DNA of 7,658 bases from Omnitrophica WOR_2 bacterium RBG_13_41_10 (GCA_001805465.1 MHGH01000003.1:71856-79513), one strand, 5' to 3'; positions 1 to 5,642 are shown, counted from the stretch's first letter. The notes: generated from the letters alone by a model not told the origin. A program made the numbers and translations.

Positions 1-1205
1 CACAGGCCGCATTCAATACAGTCGCAAGCCCCATACCTATTTGCCTCCTGCCACATTTCTTTTTCCGAGGCCAGATTTATCAAACAGGGCATAAGGCCAA
101 GAGGGCATTCTCTTATACAGGCGCCGCAGCGGATGCAAGATTCCTCTTCGTAACTTGACGCTTCTTTTGCATTCATTAAAATAACGCCGCCGGTAGATTT
201 TATCACCGGGGCCTCATCAGTATATTGGGCGACACCCATCATCGGCCCGCCGACAATAATCTTGGCCGGCTCTTTTTTTAAGGGGGCGCAATAACTGATT
301 AGCTCTTTAATGGGTGTACCTATGCGTACTAAAAGGTTTTTGGGATTAGTTAAACAACTTCCGGTTACCGTAACTACGCGTTCATACAAAGGTTTATTTT
401 TATAGGCCGCTTCGTAAATGGCAAAAACCGTAGCCACATTATGCACTACTATGCCGATATCAAAAGGAAGTTTGTTTTGAGGGACCTCTTTATTAAGAAT
501 ATTTTTGATTAACTGCTTTTCTCCGCCTTGGGGATATGCGGATTTTAAAATTCGTACGGAGTACAGAGCACCGAGTACGGAGCTTTTGAATGCTTCTATA
601 GCCTTGGGTTTATTATCCTCAATAGCAATATATACATTTTTTACGCCCAGGCATTTTGCCACCAGACCTATCCCTAAAATAATCTCCGTTGTTTTTTCTA
701 TCATCAGCCGGTAATCACTGGTTAAATACGGCTCGCACTCTGCACCGTTGATGATTAAGGTATCCACGGGGTTAGGAGGCGAAAGCTTAATATGCGTAGG
801 AAAACTTGCTCCACCCATCCCCACAATTCCTGCCTCCCGGACAATTTCACGGATCTGATCAGGATTTAAGCTATCGGGATGCTGGATGCTGGATGCTGGA
901 TGCTGGAATAATTTATCCTGCCCATCGCTTTCAATCACTATTGCTTGGGATTTGCCTAAAATCGGATGCGGATAATCTGTAATCGCAGCAACCTTACCGG
1001 AAACCGATGCATGTATAGGGGCGTATACGCGGGCATCTGAAGCGGCTATTTTCTGGCCACAGAAAACACTATCCCCTACTTTTACCTGCTCAACACAGGC
1101 TTTACCTATATGCTGGAGTAAAGGAATATAAACCTTGGCGGGTAAGGGTATTTTTTCTATCGGCTGATTTTCTGTTTGAGTTTTATTTTCTTCTAATCTA
1201 ACCAT
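1..1205 (-). CDS. rnfC: Electron transport complex subunit RnfC, C-terminus beyond the window
   Basis: RnfC is the peripheral NADH- and FMN-binding subunit of the membrane Rnf complex, which moves electrons between ferredoxin and NAD while pumping Na+ or H+. The frame is open from an ATG at 1205 to the window edge, giving 401 complete codons. Visible in order: a barrel-sandwich region (residues ~23-92, with VGDSVFCGQKI and APIHASVSGKV), the flavin/NADH-site signature GIVGMGGASFPTHIKL (~126-141), NGAECEPYL (~153-161), YPQGGEKQLI, a GGPMMG motif, and a complete 4Fe-4S motif (C357, C360, C363, C367). A second cluster motif (C396, C399) is cut by the edge. A stop codon lies three codons upstream of the ATG, so the usual N-terminal FKGG-like segment is missing. 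The start overlaps the permease gene by 13 bases and has no clear Shine-Dalgarno, which suggests translational coupling. Two heptamer repeats lie inside the gene. The other rnf genes are presumably to the left. Confidence 0.94.
   Translation of the reverse strand, partial: MVRLEENKTQTENQPIEKIPLPAKVYIPLLQHIGKACVEQVKVGDSVFCGQKIAASDARVYAPIHASVSGKVAAITDYPHPILGKSQAIVIESDGQDKLFQHPASSIQHPDSLNPDQIREIVREAGIVGMGGASFPTHIKLSPPNPVDTLIINGAECEPYLTSDYRLMIEKTTEIILGIGLVAKCLGVKNVYIAIEDNKPKAIEAFKSSVLGALYSVRILKSAYPQGGEKQLIKNILNKEVPQNKLPFDIGIVVHNVATVFAIYEAAYKNKPLYERVVTVTGSCLTNPKNLLVRIGTPIKELISYCAPLKKEPAKIIVGGPMMGVAQYTDEAPVIKSTGGVILMNAKEASSYEEESCIRCGACIRECPLGLMPCLINLASEKEMWQEANRYGACDCIECGL
554..583. repeat. Imperfect heptanucleotide tandem array (GTACGGA) inside rnfC
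   Basis: Four consecutive 7-base units read GTACGGA, GTACAGA, GCACCGA, GTACGGA on the plus strand, followed by GC. The array encodes about residues 208-218 of RnfC, between the ...KPKAIEAF segment and the conserved YPQGGEKQL motif, where family members vary in length. The reading frame stays open through it. Confidence 0.75.
877..907. repeat. Perfect heptanucleotide tandem array (GGATGCT x4) inside rnfC
   Basis: Four perfect copies of GGATGCT plus a partial GGA. Because 7 is not a multiple of 3, the repeat is read in all three phases and yields a Gln/His/Pro/Ala/Ser/Ile-rich linker (residues ~100-109). This linker sits between the barrel-sandwich domain and the LNPDQIREIVREAGIVGMGG segment. 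The frame is preserved. Confidence 0.9.
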
Positions 1206-2452
1206 GGAATTTTACGGTGAAAGACAAGGTTTACTACACCCAAGATGCTGAATATACAGCCTACAATAACAAGGATATAAACTTCAGGGAATCTTTCGGC
1301 AATAAAACTGCTGATAAACATAAACAACAAAAAGCCTAAATGCATGACTATTTCTAAGGAACTGAAAATTTTACCCCGCATCTGGTTATCGCTAGCATTA
1401 TGAATAATGGTGTTAGAGGCTATCATAATCGGAGCGATGAGAACCCCTAAAAGAAACGCCAGGGTAGCCGCAAACCAAAAATGGGGATAACGGTTAATAG
1501 CCAGAGCAAAAACGATGAGCATTATACCGCTGGATATCAAAGAAGCAAATATTATTTTATACTGCGAGATTCGTTGGCCAAAACGGCCATAAACCAACGA
1601 GCCTAAAAACAGGCCTATTCCTAAAAACATAATCAGAAGCCCCAGATCCTTAGTTACGGAACCCATGGTCTTCTGCACAAATACGATTAATACTACATAC
1701 ACCGCTCCTAATGCCGACCATAAGATAAAGGTAACTCCAGAGGTAAACCTGATATCTTTCTCCCTGATAAAATAAAGGATACCTTCTTTTACCTCCTGAA
1801 ACACGGATTTTCTAATTACCTCCACAATCTCTTGCCCTACTTTTCTTAAACTTAGCCGCGATGCAACAACAACTCTTTGAGCAATAAAAAATATCAGTGC
1901 CGCCGAAAAGAGAAAACTTAAGCTGTTTAAATAAAAGCCGCTTTTTGCGCCCAACCGCTCTATGATTACGCCGCTAGCACCAAAACCCAATATAGCAGCA
2001 ATCATACCGGTGATGTTCACAAGTGAATTTGCCATAAGTAAATCTTTTTTATCGACTATATCCGGGATAATCGAAAATTTTGCCGGAACAAAAAAACGCC
2101 CGATGCTAAAAACAATAAATACAATAAAATAGACCGGTGCCAGATGCCTGGTATAAAATAAAAATAACGGGATGGTTAAAACCAATGCTGCTCGTAAAAT
2201 ATCGCAGACATACATCGTCCGGCGCCTATCCCATCTATCTACATAGACCCCGGCAATAGGACCGATTAAGAATACCGGAATAATCGTAAAGGAAAGTATC
2301 TTGGCAATTTCCATGGTGGAACCGGGCGCCCTTAAATAAACAAAGCCAATCAGGGCCATCTGGTCAAGCCTATCGCCTAACTGCGAAATTATCTGGCCTA
2401 ACCATAGCAAGAAGAAGTTACGATTTTTTAATACCTCGGTAAACTGAGACAT
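1193..2452 (-). CDS. MFS-family permease (drug/metabolite efflux type)
   Basis: This is a 419-residue integral membrane protein of the major facilitator superfamily. The length and the run of hydrophobic segments fit about 12 helices. The N-terminus has the LWLGQIISQLGDRLDQ pattern common in this branch. The loop between helices 2 and 3 carries a motif-A-like GPIAGVYVDRWDRRR (~64-78). A basic, polar central stretch (~195-230) separates the two six-helix halves. It most resembles efflux-type permeases of the MFS_3 / macrolide-exporter kind, but the substrate cannot be told from sequence. The ATG at 2450-2452 follows the tRNA-Thr gene by 17 bases with only a weak AAGAA as ribosome-binding site. 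The stop lies inside the start of rnfC. The permease is therefore likely transcribed from the tRNA promoter and may help couple translation of rnfC. Confidence 0.9.
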   Translation of the reverse strand: MSQFTEVLKNRNFFLLWLGQIISQLGDRLDQMALIGFVYLRAPGSTMEIAKILSFTIIPVFLIGPIAGVYVDRWDRRRTMYVCDILRAALVLTIPLFLFYTRHLAPVYFIVFIVFSIGRFFVPAKFSIIPDIVDKKDLLMANSLVNITGMIAAILGFGASGVIIERLGAKSGFYLNSLSFLFSAALIFFIAQRVVVASRLSLRKVGQEIVEVIRKSVFQEVKEGILYFIREKDIRFTSGVTFILWSALGAVYVVLIVFVQKTMGSVTKDLGLLIMFLGIGLFLGSLVYGRFGQRISQYKIIFASLISSGIMLIVFALAINRYPHFWFAATLAFLLGVLIAPIMIASNTIIHNASDNQMRGKIFSSLEIVMHLGFLLFMFISSFIAERFPEVYILVIVGCIFSILGVVNLVFHRKIPWLD

Positions 2453-2469
2453 CGGTTCTTAAAATGCTA

Positions 2470-2542
2470 AGCTGGCGAGAGGAATTGAACCTCCGACCCG
2501 CGCTTTACGAAAGCGCTGCTCTGCCAACTGAGCTACGCCAGC
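2470..2542 (-). tRNA. tRNA-Thr, anticodon CGT
   Basis: The minus strand folds as a complete cloverleaf: acceptor GCTGGCG/CGCCAGC (7 perfect pairs), D arm GCTC...GAGC, anticodon stem GCGCT/AGCGC with loop TTCGTAA, a 5-nt variable loop, and T arm GGAGG/CCTCT with TTCAATT. The anticodon CGT (complement of 2507-2509) reads ACG, threonine. The discriminator base is U and the CCA end is not encoded. A strong promoter lies upstream, and the permease gene starts 17 bases downstream on the same strand, so tRNA 3' processing would also release the permease mRNA. Confidence 0.96.
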
Positions 2543-2574
2543 ATTATATTTTACCTAACCACAATAGTGATAAC

Positions 2575-2602
2575 ATTATACCAACTTTTGCCTATTAGTC
2601 AA
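2575..2602 (-). promoter_or_regulatory. Sigma-70-type promoter for tRNA-Thr and the downstream operon
   Basis: On the minus strand, a -35 TTGACT (complement of 2597-2602), a 16-base spacer and a perfect -10 TATAAT (complement of 2575-2580). The predicted start, near 2568, is about 26 bases before the mature tRNA 5' end. No other promoter is obvious before the permease and rnfC, so all three may share it. Confidence 0.8.
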
Positions 2603-2629
2603 CTTATTCGGTTTGCCTTTAAAAAAGCG

Positions 2630-2657
2630 TTGACAAAAGATAAAAAGATGGTATATT
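2630..2657 (+). promoter_or_regulatory. Sigma-70-type promoter for the cold-shock gene
   Basis: A consensus -35 TTGACA (2630-2635), a 16-base spacer and -10 TATATT (2652-2657), giving a start near 2664 and a leader of about 125 nt before the csp ATG. It is divergent from the tRNA promoter, and the two -35 boxes are only 27 bases apart. Confidence 0.75.
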
Positions 2658-2693
2658 AAAAATAAGCTTAGTATTTTTTAAGGAGTAAAGATA

Positions 2694-2717
2694 TTGTCAG
2701 CCTTTAACAGACCGTAA
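2694..2717 (+). CDS. Possible leader peptide of the csp transcript (7 codons)
   Basis: An AGGAG (2681-2685) lies 8 bases before a TTG that opens a seven-codon frame, (M)SAFNRP, then TAA. The stop codon lies inside the 5' arm of the downstream terminator-like hairpin, and the GCC-TTT-AAC codons overlap a segment complementary to the csp ribosome-binding region. That placement is what would be expected of a leader peptide whose translation controls folding. No translation evidence is available, and the TTG start makes this speculative. Confidence 0.3.
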   Translation: MSAFNRP

Positions 2718-2760
2718 AACACAAAGATTATTTAAGATGTTTTACGGTTTTTTTATTTTT
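2711..2760 (+). terminator. Terminator-like hairpin in the csp leader (possible attenuator)
   Basis: ACCGTAAAAC (2711-2720) pairs perfectly over 10 bp with GTTTTACGGT (2739-2748) around an 18-nt loop. A nearly pure T run follows at once (2748-2762, interrupted by one A). This is an intrinsic terminator by structure, but it lies between the csp promoter and the csp start codon, so it should reduce read-through into csp unless opened. Confidence 0.75.
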
Positions 2761-2788
2761 TTAAAGGAAGGGGGGTGTAAGTAAAGCA

Positions 2789-2989
2789 ATGGCAAAAGGT
2801 AAAGTGAAATGGTTCAGCAATCAAAAAGGGTTTGGCTTTATTACCGGAGAAGACGGTAAAGATATTTTCGTGCATCATACCGCAATCAAAGGCGAAGGCT
2901 ATAAATCCTTAGAAGAAGGCCAAGAAGTAGAATTTGATGTTACACAAGGCCCTAAAGGCGATCAGGCTACAAACGTAACTAAGTTATAG
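2789..2989 (+). CDS. Cold-shock protein, CspA family
   Basis: A 66-residue single cold-shock (OB-fold) domain, the full usual length. RNP1 is KGFGFI (13-18) and RNP2 is IFVHHT (26-31), with W8, F15, F17, F27 and H29 forming the aromatic nucleic-acid-binding face. Members bind single-stranded RNA/DNA, act as RNA chaperones, and can relieve intrinsic termination. The N-terminus MAKGKVKWFS matches the family exactly, which supports the ATG. The upstream purine tract (AAAGGAAGGGGGG, 2763-2775) is an unusually long and somewhat distant ribosome-binding region. The gene is monocistronic on the plus strand. No convincing terminator follows on that strand: a T run (2990-3000) directly after the stop lacks a GC-rich stem. 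Confidence 0.97.
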   Translation: MAKGKVKWFSNQKGFGFITGEDGKDIFVHHTAIKGEGYKSLEEGQEVEFDVTQGPKGDQATNVTKL

Positions 2990-3087
2990 TTTTTATTTTT
3001 TGCCCCGCCGAAAAATTTCTTTCCAGAGAAAAATTCCCTGGTAAATTTTCTTTGAGTGGCTCGAATTTTCCCTCAAAATAGCCAAAT

Positions 3088-3138
3088 TAAAACAAAAAGT
3101 GCCGATATCCTTCGCTTACGCTTTAAGGATCGGCACTT
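3088..3138 (-). terminator. Intrinsic terminator closing the integrase transcript
   Basis: AAGTGCCGATATCCTT (3097-3112) pairs with AAGGATCGGCACTT (3125-3138), giving a 14-bp stem with a 2-nt bulge. On the minus strand it is followed by TTTTTGTTTT, a proper U tract. On the plus strand no U tract follows, so it serves the minus-strand genes. Confidence 0.75.
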
Positions 3139-3209
3139 GGACTAAAATGATGGTGCCGAGGGAGAGATACGGTATCTTCGCCCTCGTAAGTATTAATTGT
3201 ATCAAACAT
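3123..3209 (-). CDS. Small hypothetical ORF, 28 aa
   Basis: An ATG at 3207-3209 is preceded by GGGAGG (complement of 3215-3220) five bases upstream, a better Shine-Dalgarno than any integrase-side gene has. The ORF starts 17 bases after the integrase stop and ends with TAA inside the terminator stem. The peptide begins MFDTINTYEGEDTVSLP and has three consecutive histidines (19-21) near its middle. It is not hydrophobic and has no signal peptide. I do not recognise it. The DNA also encodes an 11-bp imperfect hairpin (3157-3186), so the sequence may be under RNA rather than protein constraint. Confidence 0.35.
   Translation of the reverse strand: MFDTINTYEGEDTVSLPRHHHFSPSADP
3157..3186. repeat. 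Inverted repeat between the integrase and its terminator
   Basis: CGAGGG (3157-3162) pairs with CCCTCG (3181-3186), and the interior AGATA/TATCT pairs around a CGG loop, with a small AG/TCG internal loop between the two stems. No U tract follows on either strand, so it does not look like a terminator. It could be an mRNA 3'-stabilising structure or a recombination-site arm next to the integrase. Confidence 0.55.
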
Positions 3210-3226
3210 TTATGCCTCCCACAAGT

Positions 3227-3955
3227 TTAATCTTGAGCCTTTAATGAGCCGTTATCTTCGGATTGTTTCCCAAGAAAAACGGTCTTCTTATAAATATCAG
3301 CCATATAATCTGGCGCCAAGTGTTTGTATCTTTCAATCATATCTTTCTTTTTCCAGCCGCCGATTGCCTGAACCACATCTGATGGGCAACCCTTCATAAT
3401 AGAATGCGCAGTCCAGGTATGCCTGAAACTGTGCAATTTACCGGGCTTAATTCCTGCCTTTTTGCATAACTTCTTTAGCTTTTGCCTTATGGCGTCATTA
3501 GAAAATGGCTTTCCCCTTGAATTAACAAACACAAAATCAGATTTGATAGATAATGACTTTAAAATTGGCAGCAATTCCGGATGAATTGGAATAGCCCTTG
3601 GCCTATCAGTCTTTGGCTTAAATCCTTCTTTGTGCCTGATAAGTATGGTCCCCTTCTCAAAATCAATATCCTTTCTTGTAAGAAACATCAACTCTCTCTT
3701 ACGCATACCTGTATAATAATAAGTCGCAAATATTGCATACCAATTTATTCTCGCTCTCTCGCTTTTTGCCACTTCAAGTATCTTTAAAACTTCTTCCTGA
3801 GTAAACCAGCGCTCTTCTTTATATGGCTCCTGCAATCTTTTAACTCTTGATAAAGGATTATAGTTAAGATAATCTTTATCCATCAAGCGCCTAAATAGGT
3901 TACTTAACATATCTAATTCAAAATTGATCGTTCTCTCCTTTCTTAAATTTTTCAT
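3227..3955 (-). CDS. Tyrosine recombinase/integrase, N-terminally short
   Basis: The C-terminal catalytic domain of a phage-type tyrosine recombinase is complete. Its catalytic residues are R85 (YYTGMRKREL), K115 (KTDRPRAIPI), H175/R178 (HSFRHTW), W201 in the position often held by His (IGGWKK) and the nucleophile Y210 (ERYKHL). Only ~45 residues of the helical core-binding domain remain (from RTINFELDML to NP), and the N-terminal DNA-arm domain is absent. Family members are typically 300-400 residues, against 242 here. The ATG at 3953-3955 has no Shine-Dalgarno and lies 38 bases inside the preceding ORF. The same frame continues upstream only to a stop near 3990. The gene is probably a 5'-truncated remnant, although the catalytic half could still fold. 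Confidence 0.9.
   Translation of the reverse strand: MKNLRKERTINFELDMLSNLFRRLMDKDYLNYNPLSRVKRLQEPYKEERWFTQEEVLKILEVAKSERARINWYAIFATYYYTGMRKRELMFLTRKDIDFEKGTILIRHKEGFKPKTDRPRAIPIHPELLPILKSLSIKSDFVFVNSRGKPFSNDAIRQKLKKLCKKAGIKPGKLHSFRHTWTAHSIMKGCPSDVVQAIGGWKKKDMIERYKHLAPDYMADIYKKTVFLGKQSEDNGSLKAQD
3232..3250. repeat. Copy 1 of a 19-bp imperfect direct repeat (possible att-like site)
   Basis: The plus strand reads CTTGAGCCTTTAATGAGCC, matching 7412-7430 at 17 of 19 positions in the same orientation. It lies at the extreme 3' end of the integrase gene (codons for GSLKAQ), a common place for an attachment site. The match is short enough that chance is possible. Confidence 0.35.
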
Positions 3956-4166
3956 CTGTAATAGGCGCCTGGACAGCGTGTATACTTAGCACTGTCGTGC
4001 CATAAGACTTAATCTTCTCAGCAATTTCAGCCAAATGCCTTCTAACCGGTTCATATATATCCCAGTAATAAGGCAGGGCTACCTCAACAGGCGCATTCAG
4101 ATTCGCGTATCGCTCTTCAACTTGTTCGATCCTGTCAAATGATTGCCTAATTCCAAACCTTATCAT
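3918..4166 (-). CDS. Truncated TIM-barrel (sugar isomerase/epimerase-like) fragment, 82 aa
   Basis: Residues ~25-70 read as a beta strand (VEVALPYYWD), an amphipathic helix (PVRRHLAEIAEKIKSYG) and a second beta strand (TTVLSIHAVQAPIT). This arrangement, ending in a His at a strand tip, resembles the start of xylose-isomerase-like/AP-endonuclease-2 TIM barrels. Those proteins are usually 250-290 residues, so this would be only the first quarter. It ends after KKGENDQF, in a region overlapping the integrase in another frame, and the integrase lacks its N-terminus at the same place. The reading is two broken genes fused by recombination. Upstream, another frame ends in TAATG exactly at this ATG. 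The family assignment is tentative and the fragment is probably not functional. Confidence 0.5.
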   Translation of the reverse strand: MIRFGIRQSFDRIEQVEERYANLNAPVEVALPYYWDIYEPVRRHLAEIAEKIKSYGTTVLSIHAVQAPITDEKFKKGENDQF

Positions 4167-4199
4167 TATTTTGCCTGTCCCATATCTTTAAAGGCGTAC

Positions 4200-5561
4200 C
4201 TAAAGCCCTTTATGAGCCGATGGCGCCTGCCCCTCGCCGGCAGGTAGGCTTTCTTCGGCCAAAAGCCATTTCCACAGAGGCACCATCTTCACCATATAAC
4301 CGTTCAGCTTTTCTTCGCCTTCCGTAGATTCTGTGATTATTGTAGCCTTAGAAACATTTAATTCTTTCATGGCTTTTTGGAGACTGCGAAATTCCCTGTT
4401 CTTGGTCTTCTCATCCTCCATATTCCAGCAGACTTGAATGAGACGATTGATTTTAAGGCCATCCTTGATAACAAAATCAACTTCACTGTGATGAATGTCT
4501 TTCCAATAAAACAACTCCATATTTGGATTTAAACTAAGTTTGCGTTTAAGGGACACAAAAACAATATTTTCAGCAAGCCTTCCATAATTCTCGGAAAATC
4601 TAAATCCGACAGCGTTGCATAAGCCGGTATCGATCGCGTAAATCTTGCGCGGACTTTTCTCCTGCTCTCTTACTTTAAATGAAAATCTCTGCAATGGAAA
4701 TATCAGATATGCCTGCTCAAGGTATCCGGTGTAATTTTTAACACTCGTTATCGACATACCAAGCGAGCGCTCGATTGACTTAAACGTTGAAAGCGTGGTG
4801 ACGTTAGAAAGGTAATACTTTACAATAGATCTTAAGTCCTGAGCTTTTTTGATTTTGTATCTTCGTAAGAGGTCCTTAGTGATAACGTCTTCAAAATAGC
4901 TTAACAGAATCTCTTTTTTCTGCTCTTCCAGGGCGACTTCGGGAAAAGACCCATATTCAATATATTTTCGCAAAGCGCTTTTTATTTCCGATTCCCTTCC
5001 GATCAAGTCCAGAGTATTCGCAAAAGCGATATTATTAAATGAGAGAAATTCGCTAAACGATAACGGAAATACTTCCATATCAATATGCCTGCCGGTAAGC
5101 AATGTCCCTAGCTCCCGACTTAGAAGGCTCGCGTTTGAACCAGAGATGATAATCTTTGCCTTGGAAAGTTCATGCATCATCCTGATCCATTTCTCGAAGC
5201 CTTCAATCTCCTGTATTTCGTCAAGAAATAAGATCGGGGTATTTTGGCCAGATATATATTCACGATATGTCTGAAAAATCTTCTCTAAAAATAAAACGCC
5301 GGACTCAGTAAACCGCGGATCCTCAAGATTAACATGCATTATATCCTTTGGATTCTGCCCATTATTAATCAGTTGCTTTATCATCTGGCGCATGACAAAT
5401 GATTTGCCGGCACGCCTAGGCCCTGTTATAGTAATGACTTGATTGGATGAAAAAAGCTCGGTAAGCCTCGAAATATAGATTGGCCGCGAAAGACCTGTTT
5501 TTTGATCTCGATTCCAGAAATTCCAGTCTTCAAGTATCTGAATTATTTCATTTTTTGTCAT
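4200..5561 (-). CDS. AAA+ ATPase with C-terminal DUF4143 domain
   Basis: This 453-residue protein has full family length. Walker A is GPRRAGKS (47-54), Walker B is ILFLDEIQ (110-117), the sensor-1-like strand is IIISGSNASLL (137-147), and the LLTGRHIDMEVFPLSFSEF motif (155-172) is highly typical of the AAA_14/DUF4143 family. A linker (SYFEDVITKDLLRRY, 221-235) and a winged-helix-like stretch follow. The C-terminal domain resembles a PD-(D/E)XK fold (E331, YWKD 352-355, SEVDFVI 359-365, IQVCWN 375-380). Such proteins are very common in bacteria and archaea and poorly characterised; roles in defence, toxin-antitoxin-like systems or mobile elements have been suggested. The start has a good ribosome-binding site (GAGGTGG, five bases before ATG). 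The last ~16 residues (after WKWLLAEE) come from a GC-rich palindromic insert and look acquired. Confidence 0.92.
   Translation of the reverse strand: MTKNEIIQILEDWNFWNRDQKTGLSRPIYISRLTELFSSNQVITITGPRRAGKSFVMRQMIKQLINNGQNPKDIMHVNLEDPRFTESGVLFLEKIFQTYREYISGQNTPILFLDEIQEIEGFEKWIRMMHELSKAKIIISGSNASLLSRELGTLLTGRHIDMEVFPLSFSEFLSFNNIAFANTLDLIGRESEIKSALRKYIEYGSFPEVALEEQKKEILLSYFEDVITKDLLRRYKIKKAQDLRSIVKYYLSNVTTLSTFKSIERSLGMSITSVKNYTGYLEQAYLIFPLQRFSFKVREQEKSPRKIYAIDTGLCNAVGFRFSENYGRLAENIVFVSLKRKLSLNPNMELFYWKDIHHSEVDFVIKDGLKINRLIQVCWNMEDEKTKNREFRSLQKAMKELNVSKATIITESTEGEEKLNGYMVKMVPLWKWLLAEESLPAGEGQAPSAHKGL
4225..4249. repeat. GC-rich palindromic insert at the ATPase 3' end
   Basis: CCTGCC (4226-4231) and GGCAGG (4239-4244) form an inverted repeat around a 7-base loop, in a stretch far richer in G+C than its surroundings. 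It encodes SLPAGEGQAP at the very end of the ATPase, after the conserved domain has ended. CCTGCCGGCAGG-type elements are known as dispersed palindromes in several bacterial genomes; here only one copy is visible. Confidence 0.5.
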
Positions 5562-5571
5562 TTACCACCTC

Positions 5572-5611
5572 GCTATATAACAGAATTTCTAAATCCTGTG
5601 ATTTATATAGC
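5572..5611. promoter_or_regulatory. Long inverted repeat overlapping the ATPase transcription start
   Basis: GCTATATAA (5572-5580) is perfectly repeated in inverse orientation as TTATATAGC (5603-5611). The interior pairs further (CAGAATT with the GATTCTG-like arm, one G-U pair), giving a stem of about 16 bp with one 4-nt bulge. The outer arm covers the predicted transcription start, and the inner arm ends just before the Shine-Dalgarno. It could be an operator for a dimeric regulator, possibly the ATPase itself, or a 5' leader hairpin. Confidence 0.6.
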
Positions 5612-5613
5612 AA

Positions 5614-5642
5614 AATATACGTCAAAATTACCACTTTGTCAA
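5614..5642 (-). promoter_or_regulatory. Near-consensus promoter of the ATPase operon
   Basis: On the minus strand, TTGACA (complement of 5637-5642), a 17-base spacer and TATATT (complement of 5614-5619). The predicted start is near 5607, leaving about 45 nt of leader before the ATPase ATG. The strength suggests a repressor or RNA structure restrains it. Confidence 0.8.

Noticed and set aside
505..714. Plus-strand ORF of 69 codons.
   Set aside because: It lies wholly antisense to rnfC, has no family resemblance and no ribosome-binding site.
877..907. Considered as a CRISPR or intein remnant because of the tandem repeats.
   Set aside because: The units are 7 bp with no spacers and lie inside an open coding frame.
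3051..3083. Interleaved complementary segments (TTTGAG/CTCAAA and GGCT/AGCC) that could form a pseudoknot after csp.
   Set aside because: The stems are short (6 and 4 bp), no riboswitch motif is present and no gene follows on that strand to be regulated.
3123..3209. The His-His-His codons before a terminator, considered as a histidine-operon-type leader.
   Set aside because: Only three His codons are present, and no gene follows the terminator on the minus strand within reach; the next gene, csp, is on the opposite strand.
3581..3787. Plus-strand ORF of 68 codons.
   Set aside because: It lies antisense to the integrase catalytic region, where the conserved residues fix the minus strand as coding.
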